Part shown: positions 1-5,379 of the stretch, in pieces
How positions within the stretch are numbered: position 1 is the first letter of the stretch
Layout of the letters: every line of letters begins with the position of its first letter
Assembly (NCBI GenBank): GCA_031280705.1
Contig: JAITGJ010000269.1
Location: forward strand, 1-5,689
DNA: 5,689 nucleotides
From: Spirochaetaceae bacterium
GTDB taxonomy: Bacteria; Spirochaetota; Spirochaetia; Treponematales; Breznakiellaceae
Reading direction: 5' to 3'
Position numbers and translations under genes: made by a program
The notes under the pieces: model-generated
What the model was told of the DNA's origin: nothing
Databases searched by the model: none
Seen by the model: the letters and a program-made list of their open reading frames with translations, nothing else

Positions 1-201
1 CTGATTGCCGAGCAGGATCGAATCCGGCGGAATCTGGAAGCGGCGGGCAGGGACACTCCCCAAGGTCAGGAGTATCTGCGGCGCTTGGGCGTTCAGGATG
101 GTGAAATCGATGCGTTGAGTGTCCAGGCGGACTCGGCCCAAGAGCAGGCCCGCACCGCCCAGGTATCCTATGAAAGCTATCTGGCATCCTTGAGTCTCTA
201 G
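1..201 (+). CDS. C-terminal end of a probable DUF4139-family protein (partial)
   Basis: Frame 1 is open from the window edge to a TAG at 199-201, giving 66 residues. The segment is charged and heptad-like, rich in Gln, Glu, Arg and Ala. It contains EQDRIRRNLEAAG, then PQGQEYLRRL, and ends SYESYLASLSL. This layout (an EQxRIRxNLEA helix, a GxEYLxxL link, a second coiled-coil helix and a short hydrophobic end) resembles the C-terminus of DUF4139/MuiA-like proteins, which are of poorly defined, probably envelope-related function. The start and the catalytic or structural core lie outside the window, so the family call rests on the tail alone. The stop codon falls inside the left terminal repeat of the element at 198-470. 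If that element duplicated CTAG or TA on insertion, the original gene already had the same TAG, so the protein was probably not altered. It could alternatively be another coiled-coil protein. Confidence 0.6.
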   Translation: MIAEQDRIRRNLEAAGRDTPQGQEYLRRLGVQDGEIDALSVQADSAQEQARTAQVSYESYLASLSL

Positions 202-470
202 GGCAACGCTGATTAAATCAGGTTTTATAAACAGAGTCCACGAATTACGCGGATTTAAACCGCAGATGGCACGGATGTACACAGATTGCGAACCTTCGGT
301 TCGACGCTGATACTGTTTCTACTCATCTGCGACATCTTTTTCATCCGCGTAATCAGCGGTTCCCCTGGTAACTGTTTTTTTACCACGGAAACCGCAGAAA
401 CCGCACGGAAAAGGATTTCCTTTCCACGTCCCTTCCGTGGTTCGGTTTGCTTTAATCAGCGTTGCCCTAG
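198..470. mobile_element. MITE-like element with 20-bp perfect terminal inverted repeats
   Basis: The left end CTAGGGCAACGCTGATTAAA (198-217) is the exact reverse complement of 451-470. Inside are further nested palindromes: 244-254 pairs with 343-353 (ATTACGCGGAT), 262-268 with 324-330, and 289-294 with 298-303 (CGAACC-TTC-GGTTCG) at the centre of the left arm. In the right arm 382-390 pairs with 433-441 (ACCACGGAA) and 367-371 with 380-384. Folded, the element would be a closed outer stem with two long inner arms. No transposase frame is present; the short open frames inside are low-complexity and not protein-like. The ends begin with CTAG, so a TA (IS630/mariner type) or CTAG/YTAR (IS5 type) target duplication is possible, but it cannot be separated from the repeat itself. 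It sits between convergent genes and may act as a two-way terminator. This is a non-autonomous element by structure; the parent family is unknown. Confidence 0.7.
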
Positions 471-532
471 GCGGACGCGGCTGTTGCCGGCGGGGGCGCG
501 GGGGTGGAAGCCCTATCCAGTAAACGCGCCCG

Positions 533-2218
533 TTACCTCCACCCGCGCCCGCCGCCCCGCAGCGTATAGGCCCCGCCATTGTCCGACATAGCCGTTACCA
601 TTCCCCTCAAAACGCTGTCAATGACTTTCTTGCCGTCCAGGTATACGCCGTAGGTCTCGCCGCTTTTAAATTCCGGCGAAGAAAATGCCGAGGCGGTAAA
701 ACCAGTGCGGGCAGTGTATTCCAGCAGGGTACGGCCCGCCCTGTCTTTTACGGCGATGACGCTTCCGCTGCCGCACGGCACAGTGTATGACACCAGCAAG
801 ACCGGCTGGGTTGATTGAGACGCCGGATTCAAGGAACTTCCCGCTGTAATCAGCGCGCCCCCCGACACCACAAACCTTCCGTCAAACTCGATTGCCCCCT
901 CCATGCCTTGAGAGGGTCCGCTGATATACAGCCGGCCTCCTTCAAGAAACACATCCCCATTGGCATCCACGCCGTCTCCTCCCGCAAGGATGCTGACTGT
1001 TCCGCCGGTAATGCGGACGCAGACCGCGCTGGTTACCGCGTTTACCCCGCTTCTGCCTCCGCCGGGTATTGCGGCGCTGCCATCGGCGCTGCCGGAGGCG
1101 GCATTAATTGCGTCATCTCTGGATACAATTCCGGTGTTCCCGCCGCTGATCACAATGTTTTTTCCTTCCAAACCCTCATAGCAGGCTAGGATATTGATAT
1201 CCCCTCCTTCAATGCGCAGGTTATTATCCGCGTGAAACGCGTCATCGCCGGTACGGATCGCACAGGTTCCCCGCTTCACGGTGAGGTTCCCATTGCTGTG
1301 GAAGGCGTCATCTTCCGCGTCAACCGTAAAGGTACCCCCGTTAACCGTCAGTTCACGGCCCGCCTTAAAAGCCTTCATGCTCCCGGAGTCCGGGGAAACC
1401 GCCGCTCCCGGCGTTATCCCCGGATTGCGGTTCCACCCGCGGGCACCCCAATCCCCGCCGGGACGGTTATTCACCTTGGCCGCGTTTGCCGCGCCTCCTC
1501 CGGTAACGGTATGATAACTACCGCCGCTGATGATCAGGGTGTTTTCAGCCTGAATTCCGTCCTGCCCCGCCTGTATGGAGAAATTCCCCCCGCTGAGGGT
1601 AATGACGCCCTTGCCCGTATCCGCGCCGCTGCTCTTGATGCCGTCATTGCCCGCAATGAGGTCAAACATGCCGCCGGATATGAATACCCCATCGCCGCCT
1701 TGCAGCGCTTCTTCGACGGCATTGACCCGGATAACGCCGCCCGTAATGGTGAGCATATCTTTGGCGTGAATGCCGTTCTTGTAATTTCCCTGAACGCGCA
1801 GAATTCCTCCGCCATTGATAGTAAGATTATTCTTGACGAACAGCGCCGCTTTCGCCTCGTCATCACCGCCGGGGAACACATAGTTTTTCCCGTCAATGAG
1901 GGCATTGTCCGTACCGTCCGCCAGGGTAATCGTGATCTCCGCCGCTTTTTTCGCGTACAGCGCCGCGCCTTGCGGGTTTTCAATATACACCCCGTTCAGG
2001 ATCAGATGCACCCTGTCGTTTTTTCCCGCGTCAATCAGCACCTGCCCCCCGCTTAATCTGCCGGAGAGCGCATAAGTTCCGGCCCGGCTGATGGTAACGC
2101 TCTCTCCGCCAAGGGAAATCCGCGTCTCCAGCGTACCCTCCCCGGCAGATTGCGCGGATAAACCGCCAGCCGCCAGGATACTGCAAACCGCGATCACGGC
2201 CGTCAATTGCTTATTCAT
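533..2218 (-). CDS. Secreted Cthe_2159-type carbohydrate-binding beta-helix protein
   Basis: A 561-residue exported protein. Residues 1-25 are a signal peptide (NKQ, hydrophobic TAVIAVCSILAAGGL, then SAQSA, a likely signal peptidase I site). The mature part is a series of short beta-strand turns built on repeats such as LTINGGG, GNDGIKS, GQDGIQAEN, AEDDAFHSNGNLTV, TGDDAFHADNNLRIEGG and GGDGVDANGD. The D/N-rich turns are spaced as in a right-handed parallel beta-helix. This matches the Cthe_2159 family (PF14262, formerly DUF4353), whose founding member is a calcium-dependent binder of plant cell-wall polysaccharide. Residues 240-287 form a Gly/Pro/Asn-rich insert; the last 80 residues leave the repeat and look like a small beta domain. 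Two tandem ATGs occur (2221 and 2218). AAGGAG at 2229-2224 lies 2 nt from the first and 5 nt from the second, so the second is preferred. It is the last gene of the minus-strand operon, 35 bp after the DUF4956 gene. Its ligand is not shown by the sequence. Confidence 0.88.
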   Translation of the reverse strand: MNKQLTAVIAVCSILAAGGLSAQSAGEGTLETRISLGGESVTISRAGTYALSGRLSGGQVLIDAGKNDRVHLILNGVYIENPQGAALYAKKAAEITITLADGTDNALIDGKNYVFPGGDDEAKAALFVKNNLTINGGGILRVQGNYKNGIHAKDMLTITGGVIRVNAVEEALQGGDGVFISGGMFDLIAGNDGIKSSGADTGKGVITLSGGNFSIQAGQDGIQAENTLIISGGSYHTVTGGGAANAAKVNNRPGGDWGARGWNRNPGITPGAAVSPDSGSMKAFKAGRELTVNGGTFTVDAEDDAFHSNGNLTVKRGTCAIRTGDDAFHADNNLRIEGGDINILACYEGLEGKNIVISGGNTGIVSRDDAINAASGSADGSAAIPGGGRSGVNAVTSAVCVRITGGTVSILAGGDGVDANGDVFLEGGRLYISGPSQGMEGAIEFDGRFVVSGGALITAGSSLNPASQSTQPVLLVSYTVPCGSGSVIAVKDRAGRTLLEYTARTGFTASAFSSPEFKSGETYGVYLDGKKVIDSVLRGMVTAMSDNGGAYTLRGGGRGWR

Positions 2219-2223
2219 CATTA

Positions 2224-2229
2224 CTCCTT
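2224..2229 (-). promoter_or_regulatory. Ribosome binding site deciding the start of the Cthe_2159-type gene
   Basis: AAGGAG on the minus strand precedes two consecutive ATG codons. The spacing is 2 nt to the first and 5 nt to the second, so initiation at 2218 is favoured. Confidence 0.6.
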
Positions 2230-2256
2230 GTTAGTCCTTTGGATGAAACCAGCGGA

Positions 2257-2940
2257 TCATAGTTCTTCAGCCGCCTGGTATTCGCGCCCTAGAGAAATAG
2301 GCAAATTCCCGTTGCGGCAGCGCAACTCATCGATAAAACGCTTGGCCGCAGACGAATGGAGCAGCTCGATCCGGTAGGTCAGCTCATAGAGGCTCCCCAT
2401 TTCCGCAGTCCGCACCTTATCCAGTTCCGCGCTTGCAGTATATTCCGCGAACACGCCGTCAAACAGCTCTTCGTAATCGAAGCTTTCGGGAATGGCAATT
2501 TTGAGGATTTTCCGCCCCGGCTTCTCCTCCCCGAAACGGCTGGAATAGAGCAGTACATTCGCCGCGCCGACCGCCAGCAGGAGCGCCGCGCCAATAAATA
2601 GATAGCCCATGCCCGTAACAAAACCAATCGCCATGGCGAAAAATACACTGCACATATCCCGCGAATTGCCCGGTATGGAGCGGAACCGTACCAGATTGAA
2701 CGCGCCCGCGACGGCGATACCCGCGCCGATGTTCCGGTTCACCAGCATGATGACGATCTGCACGATGGCGGGCAGCAGCGCCAGGGTAACGATGAAATTT
2801 TTGTTGTACTTATTTTTGATCCGGTGGATCGCCGACACACAGAGCCCAAGCCCCAGGGATACCGCGGTACAGAGCAGGATGTCCCCCAAGGCAATGGTTT
2901 CTTCCAAAACGCTCGCGGTTAAGAAATCAAACGGCTGCAT
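2257..2940 (-). CDS. DUF4956 family integral membrane protein
   Basis: A 227-residue protein with hydrophobic segments at about 18-38, 49-67, 71-85, 96-108 and 112-132, followed by a soluble C-terminal domain (about 140-227). The conserved-looking core FNLVRFRSIPG (81-91) sits between membrane segments, after the NRNIGAGIAVAGA stretch. The tail has alternating beta/alpha character (KILKIAIPESFDYEELFDGVF, then LYELTYRIELL, then RFIDELRCRNGNLPISL). The membrane core with a small ferredoxin-like tail recalls MgtC-type architecture, but that is inference. DUF4956 proteins (PF16316) have no firm function and typically accompany VTC-domain and CotH genes. GGAGG (2949-2945) lies 4 nt before the ATG. 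The start is inside the end of the polymerase-like gene (22-bp overlap), which implies translational coupling and a shared role. A membrane partner or channel for the VTC-like product is plausible but unproven. Confidence 0.87.
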   Translation of the reverse strand: MQPFDFLTASVLEETIALGDILLCTAVSLGLGLCVSAIHRIKNKYNKNFIVTLALLPAIVQIVIMLVNRNIGAGIAVAGAFNLVRFRSIPGNSRDMCSVFFAMAIGFVTGMGYLFIGAALLLAVGAANVLLYSSRFGEEKPGRKILKIAIPESFDYEELFDGVFAEYTASAELDKVRTAEMGSLYELTYRIELLHSSAAKRFIDELRCRNGNLPISLGREYQAAEEL

Positions 2941-3671
2941 ATATCCTCCATAATGCGCCCCGGTTCATTCCGGGGCGGGCAGACGGGCGGCAGGCAATTC
3001 CGGCAGCAGGTTCCGTATTTTGAAAAAGACACGGGAAACGCGCCGCATTCGCTTAACGCCCGGCACAGCCACAGAGGGATCGCACCGGGCGTTTTGACTT
3101 CCATAAGCGTCTGCCCGGATTCCAGAATACTTGTTCCCTGACTGTCCGCGTCAAGCCGAAGCCCGGTCCGGCGGAAACGGATATTGGTATCAAAGGTTAC
3201 GCGCAGGCCGCCGTCCCCTTCAAGGGCGATCCGGTCATAAGCGAGGAACATTTTTGCCGATACGGAAGGATGCCGGGCCAAAAAACCGTCGATTTCCCGG
3301 AACACCTGGCCGTCCGCGCCCACGCGCCGGTACGGTCTGTTGGCGAAAAATCCGGGAACCTCGCCATAAGGCAGGCAAGCCCGCCGTTTATGAACCACGC
3401 CTTGAAACTTTTTCTTGAGTTCCAGGAATACCGGCGCGGTACTGTCCGCCGTGCCGTAACCGCGCAGTCTGAGTTTTTCCTTGTACCGGGACTGTCTTGC
3501 GGAAGCCCGCGCCAGATCAAAGCAACCGGTATCGTAATACAGGCTGGCTGCTGTATACGGCCCGTACTGATCCGGCTCCAGCACCCGGTTAAGGCGAATC
3601 GAAAGCGCCTCATACTGGGCCCGGCTCAGGAGATATTTTTTTTCATACCGTTGAAAAACCATTTGATACAT
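2919..3671 (-). CDS. VTC-domain polyphosphate polymerase-like protein
   Basis: A 250-residue protein matching the VTC domain (PF09359), a tunnel-fold enzyme of the triphosphate tunnel metalloenzyme type. In yeast Vtc4 this fold makes polyphosphate from ATP. Motifs in order: RYEKKYLL (8-15), SLYYDT (43-48), KEKLRLRGYG (64-73), ELKKKFQGVVHKRR (84-97), AYDR (144-147), RVTFDTNIRF (157-166), MEVKTPG (190-196) and SFSKYG (215-220). These are the alternating basic and acidic tunnel strands of the family, so the active site looks complete. There is no signal peptide or membrane segment, so the product is probably cytoplasmic or bound to the DUF4956 membrane protein. An in-frame ATG six codons upstream (3689) has no ribosome binding site and overlaps the putative promoter, while the ATG at 3671 follows GAGAGGTG, so the shorter form is chosen. 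It is the first gene of the operon. The in vivo product could differ from polyphosphate. Confidence 0.87.
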   Translation of the reverse strand: MYQMVFQRYEKKYLLSRAQYEALSIRLNRVLEPDQYGPYTAASLYYDTGCFDLARASARQSRYKEKLRLRGYGTADSTAPVFLELKKKFQGVVHKRRACLPYGEVPGFFANRPYRRVGADGQVFREIDGFLARHPSVSAKMFLAYDRIALEGDGGLRVTFDTNIRFRRTGLRLDADSQGTSILESGQTLMEVKTPGAIPLWLCRALSECGAFPVSFSKYGTCCRNCLPPVCPPRNEPGRIMEDICSRLIS

Positions 3672-3674
3672 TAT

Positions 3675-3682
3675 CACCTCTC
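3675..3682 (-). promoter_or_regulatory. Ribosome binding site deciding the start of the VTC-domain gene
   Basis: GAGAGGTG on the minus strand, with the GAGG core 5-6 nt from the ATG at 3671. The upstream ATG at 3689 has only TTGCTATAGTA before it and no purine-rich site. Confidence 0.6.
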
Positions 3683-3690
3683 TTGTCATT

Positions 3691-3719
3691 ACTATAGCAA
3701 TTTCCGTGCCAGTTACAGG
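3691..3719 (-). promoter_or_regulatory. Candidate extended -10 promoter for the VTC/DUF4956/Cthe_2159 operon
   Basis: On the minus strand TGCTATAGT (3699-3691) is an extended -10 (TGn followed by TATAGT). The -35 region about 16-17 bp upstream (CTGTAA or CCTGTA) matches the consensus poorly, as is usual for extended -10 promoters. Transcription would begin near 3684, giving a leader of about a dozen bases before the ATG at 3671. Seen by eye only. Confidence 0.4.
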
Positions 3720-3782
3720 GAGCGTTTTATTCGATATGAGGCGATTTCGCGGGGGTATGGCGGGGGTTTCGGGCAGTCAGGC

Positions 3783-3814
3783 GGGTAAAAATTACACGCT
3801 GGGTAAAATTTACC
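3783..3814. repeat. Operator-like direct repeat and palindrome between divergent genes
   Basis: GGGTAAAA occurs at 3783-3790 and again at 3801-3808, an 18-bp step on the same strand. The second copy is part of the palindrome GGTAAA-A-TTTACC (3802-3814). It lies in the 206-bp space between the divergent operon and nuclease starts, upstream of both. It could be a repressor site, but no regulator is visible nearby, so the function is speculative. Confidence 0.3.
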
Positions 3815-3877
3815 GCCCACGTCCGCCCCTGCGGGACATGGATTTTTTCCCGTCGGCGCGGTACGCTCGATTCACCT

Positions 3878-4219
3878 ATGAAGAACGGAACACTTCCGCT
3901 CCCCGAAAACGAGGTAAAGCGGACTTGTCTTGAGTATCTGTCCGTGCAAGGCATCTATGCATGGATCAACAACACCGGGGCGCTGCCGGTAGGGGATAAG
4001 CGGTTTATCCGCTTCGGGCATCGGGGGTCGGCGGACATCATCGGCATACTGCCGGGGGGGCGCTTTTTAGCGGTGGAGTGCAAGAGCAGTACCGGACGTC
4101 TTTCGGAAGCTCAGGCGGAATTTTTGGACGCGGTGCGGGCAAATGGGGGCCTTGCGGTGGTCGCCCGCTCTCACCAGGATATTGCCAGCGCCCTGCGCAC
4201 AGAAGGTTATATCGCCTAG
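3878..4219 (+). CDS. Standalone VRR-NUC domain nuclease
   Basis: A 113-residue protein consisting only of a VRR-NUC domain (PF08774), a member of the PD-(D/E)XK nuclease fold. The visible catalytic set is Glu12 in the first helix (ENEVKRTCLEYL), Asp53 in GSADIIG, and Glu67 and Lys69 in AVECKS (the E-x-K element), followed by Gln79 in LSEAQAEFLDAV. NNTGA (31-35) and the basic loop GDKRFIRFGHRG before the Asp are also typical. Single-domain VRR-NUC proteins are frequent in phages and act as structure-specific or Holliday-junction-type nucleases. The terminase fragment farther right supports a prophage origin. All catalytic positions are intact, so it is probably functional. No clear ribosome binding site precedes the ATG, and no better in-frame start is seen upstream. 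A GC-rich hairpin follows the stop. The cellular substrate cannot be deduced. Confidence 0.85.
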   Translation: MKNGTLPLPENEVKRTCLEYLSVQGIYAWINNTGALPVGDKRFIRFGHRGSADIIGILPGGRFLAVECKSSTGRLSEAQAEFLDAVRANGGLAVVARSHQDIASALRTEGYIA

Positions 4220-4228
4220 GGCGGCGCG

Positions 4229-4252
4229 GGCTCTGCCGAATTCGGCAGGGCC
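4229..4252. repeat. Stable hairpin just after the nuclease gene
   Basis: GGCTCTGCCG (4229-4238) pairs with CGGCAGGGCC (4243-4252) around an AATT loop: ten pairs with one G-U pair. The core CTGCCGAATTCGGCAG is a perfect 16-bp palindrome. It begins 10 bp after the nuclease stop and could slow or end transcription, but no T tract follows, so it is not a standard intrinsic terminator. It may instead be the first member of the hairpin array that follows. Confidence 0.55.
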
Positions 4253-4294
4253 TGAGTACCCGCAAGCCCCGCCTTCCATTTTTCCGCCCAATAT

Positions 4295-4424
4295 GCTATC
4301 CGGCTGCGCCGGATAGCTTGGGAGTTTTGCCAGCGGTAAAACTCCGTGAGTTAATTGTGTGGAGTTTGCTGTACAAACTCCAAGCCAAAAGCCAGAGGCT
4401 TTTGGCACTGTTCCCTTGCGGGAA
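4295..4424. repeat. Chain of four or five closely spaced hairpins (structured intergenic repeat)
   Basis: Successive perfect or near-perfect hairpins with tiny loops. A: GCTATCCGGC-TGC-GCCGGATAGC (4295-4317). B: GGAGTTTTGCC (4321-4331) with GGTAAAACTCC (4335-4345), loop AGC, one G-T pair. C: GGAGTTTG (4361-4368) with CAAACTCC (4374-4381). D: GCCAAAAGCC-AGA-GGCTTTTGGC (4384-4406). E: TTCCC (4411-4415) with GGGAA (4420-4424). B and C share the GGAGTTT start, so they look like modular copies. There is no convincing open frame on either strand. A second copy of A plus the start of B is at the right window edge. The array may be a structured RNA, a REP/BIME-like repeat or a processing/termination array; the sequence does not tell which strand is used. 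Confidence 0.7.
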
Positions 4425-4490
4425 GCCAATCAGCCATAGTTAGCTCCATTTTATTCCGCAAAATTCGGGGTTGGCGTTTCCAAAGCCGGT

Positions 4491-4637
4491 TTTTTTAGTT
4501 CTCCAAACTTGAGTGTAGCACTTCCACTCCCATCTTTGGAGGTTCCAAACCGCTCTTTGGAAGTTCTACGCCTCTCTTTGGAAAAGCCACAGTCATCTTT
4601 AGAAAGTTCCCGTCTGTCTTTGGCAACGCACTATTAC
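4491..4637. repeat. 21-bp tandem repeat, about five clear and two decayed units
   Basis: TCTTTGGA-type cores recur at 4533, 4554, 4575, 4596 and 4617, exactly 21 bp apart. Neighbouring units share between about 12 and 16 of 21 bases. Weaker units fit at 4512 and 4491 (about half the positions match). The unit length is seven codons, and two frames are open across the array. The plus strand reads Ser-Leu-Glu at the start of most heptads (SLEVPNR, SLEVLRL, SLEKPQS) and stops at 4656-4658. The minus strand reads heptads of the type (D/E)RxxxSK and stops near 4449. Neither frame has a clear start codon with a ribosome binding site. It may be the relic of a heptad-repeat protein or a DNA-level repeat of two helical turns. 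Its right end touches the oxidoreductase remnant. Confidence 0.65.
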
Positions 4638-4822
4638 CGTTTGTTTGAAAAGTCGTGAATTGCCCTTTTTAATAAGGCTTCAATGTCAGCAGCCAGTATG
4701 TCAAAGCCGCCGGCGCTGACGCATTTGACTTCTTTTATGCCATAAAACGCGCCCATCCGCATAAATGCTGCAAAGCCCAAATCTCTTTCGTCCCCTATAG
4801 TACCTCCACGGGTGGTTAACAT
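4634..4822 (-). pseudogene. C-terminal remnant of a flavodoxin-like NAD(P)H oxidoreductase
   Basis: A 62-residue minus-strand frame beginning LTTRGGTIGDERDLGF and continuing with RMGAFYGIKEVKCVSAGGFDI and an amphipathic last helix (DIEALLKRAIHDF). The TTRGG loop followed by a helix, a YGI turn and a last beta strand resemble the final third of flavodoxin-fold NAD(P)H:quinone/FMN reductases. The FMN-binding N-terminal part is missing: upstream the frame hits a stop within seven codons, and no matching N-terminus is found in other frames. No ribosome binding site precedes the apparent ATG. It is therefore called a truncated gene. It lies downstream of a TetR remnant on the same strand, a common regulator-oxidoreductase pairing, so both may come from one lost locus. 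The family call rests on motif resemblance only. Confidence 0.5.
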
Positions 4823-4886
4823 TGGGAAGGGGCAACAGATTCAAGAGCCGCCTGCTGGTCTAAAAAGGAGGCGGTTTTAAACCCAG
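4823..4886 (-). other. Unassigned spacer between the oxidoreductase and TetR remnants
   Basis: One minus-strand frame is open here and reads ...TASFLDQQAALESVAPSQC before a TAA that overlaps the start of the oxidoreductase remnant. It looks protein-like (an amphipathic Gln/Ala/Leu stretch) but I recognise no family. It may be another scrap of decayed coding DNA. Confidence 0.25.
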
Positions 4887-5089
4887 TCACGATTTCCTTA
4901 ACCCGTCATCTATCAGGTCAATTATCATTTCAGCCAATTCCTGTATTGGTTTATCCATGTTATTCCGCAGCCAATGTTGTATCAAACCTATTGTGGCATT
5001 TACCTGGAAATAAAATCATGCTTATTTATTGCCGCGTCAATAAACGAAAAAGCGTCTTCCTCTATGTGCCGGAGCAAATCATGCTGTTC
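4887..5089 (-). pseudogene. C-terminal remnant of a TetR/AcrR-family regulator, frameshifted
   Basis: Two overlapping minus-strand frames together resemble the C-terminal ligand-binding domain of TetR-like regulators. The upstream piece (5089-5000) reads HDLLRHIEEDAFSFIDAAI, a helix typical of this region. The downstream piece (5015-4887) reads NATIGLIQHWLRNNM then IQELAEMIIDLIDDGLR, the characteristic GLIxxWLxNxM...ELAEMI end of many TetR proteins, and stops at a TGA. The reading frame changes between about 5003 and 5018, so a single indel would join them. The helix-turn-helix N-terminus is absent: just upstream the sequence switches to an unrelated coding fragment. TetR genes often sit beside the oxidoreductase they control, and an oxidoreductase remnant follows here. 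The gene is non-functional as it stands. The last 24 residues are the best evidence. Confidence 0.6.
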
Positions 5090-5379
5090 TCATAACACGT
5101 GGAATAATACGCCGTCTTGCTTTTGTCCGCTTCCGTGTGCTGGACAATGTGGGGCGTCTTGCAGCTGAATTTCGACTTGGGCAAGTCCGCGCCGGAAGTC
5201 GGCTTCTCGCCGCCCACCTACCACGCATATCGCACACCGTAAGCGTCCGCCGGTTTTGAGTGGTTGCCGCGCTCGTGGTTAATTGCGCGAATCAAATGCT
5301 CGTAGTGGTTGTGGGTGTTTTCAACCTCCGTCCTTGGCTGGCTCGTGGGCGCGTTGACTTCTGGTATCCATTCAATATT
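5083..5379 (-). pseudogene. Remnant of a small conserved hypothetical protein with an internal TAG
   Basis: A 99-codon minus-strand frame interrupted once, by TAG at 5220-5218. Before the stop it reads PEVNAPTSQPRTEVENT and then HYEHLIRAINHERGN and KPADAYGVRYAW. After it comes VGGEKPTSGADLPKSKF and then KTAYYSTCYENS. This follows a family of about 200-residue hypothetical proteins seen in treponemes and Bacteroidetes. Their C-terminal half is fibronectin-type-III-like, with a Y-W-x-VGGExP strand, a K-S-x-F turn and a final A-x-Y-A-x-C/R-W/Y-EN strand, ending in a W-S-x-x-x-x-A-x-I strand. Here that last strand is missing, cut where the TetR remnant begins. The TAG stands where the family would have one residue between W and V, and CAG to TAG would be a one-base change. 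The N-terminal helical half is also absent. The family function is unknown. Confidence 0.5.

Noticed and set aside
286..591. Overlapping open frames on both strands (plus 286-591, minus 319-579) between the two left genes
   Set aside because: They lie largely inside the inverted-repeat element and run into the end of the beta-helix gene. The residues are Arg/Pro-rich without any family pattern.
1232..2056. Long plus-strand open frame of 274 codons opposite the Cthe_2159-type gene
   Set aside because: It is antisense to a clear family member with a signal peptide. Its translation is low-complexity and Arg/Pro/Ala-rich, and its openness follows from the GC-biased repeats of the true gene.
3270..3788. 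Plus-strand frame of 172 codons opposite the VTC-domain gene
   Set aside because: It is a shadow of the VTC-domain gene. It has no ribosome binding site and no recognisable motif, and it spans the operon promoter region.
4078..4443. Open frames on both strands across the nuclease end and hairpin chain (plus 4078-4443, minus 4067-4429)
   Set aside because: They overlap the intact VRR-NUC gene in other frames and then only translate hairpins. Their composition is not protein-like.
4471..4497. Intrinsic terminator ending in seven T
   Set aside because: The only stem before the T tract (GGC...GCC) is three or four pairs long, too weak to call.
4491..4637. CRISPR array
   Set aside because: Units are 21 bp with no separate unique spacers of similar length and no cas genes; this is a plain tandem repeat.
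5000..5018. Programmed frameshift in the TetR-like sequence
   Set aside because: No slippery heptamer or downstream structure is evident, and the gene also lacks its N-terminal half, so mutation is the simpler reading.
4974..5168. Plus-strand 64-codon frame rich in Cys and Ser
   Set aside because: It runs antisense through two different minus-strand remnants and shows no motif or ribosome binding site.
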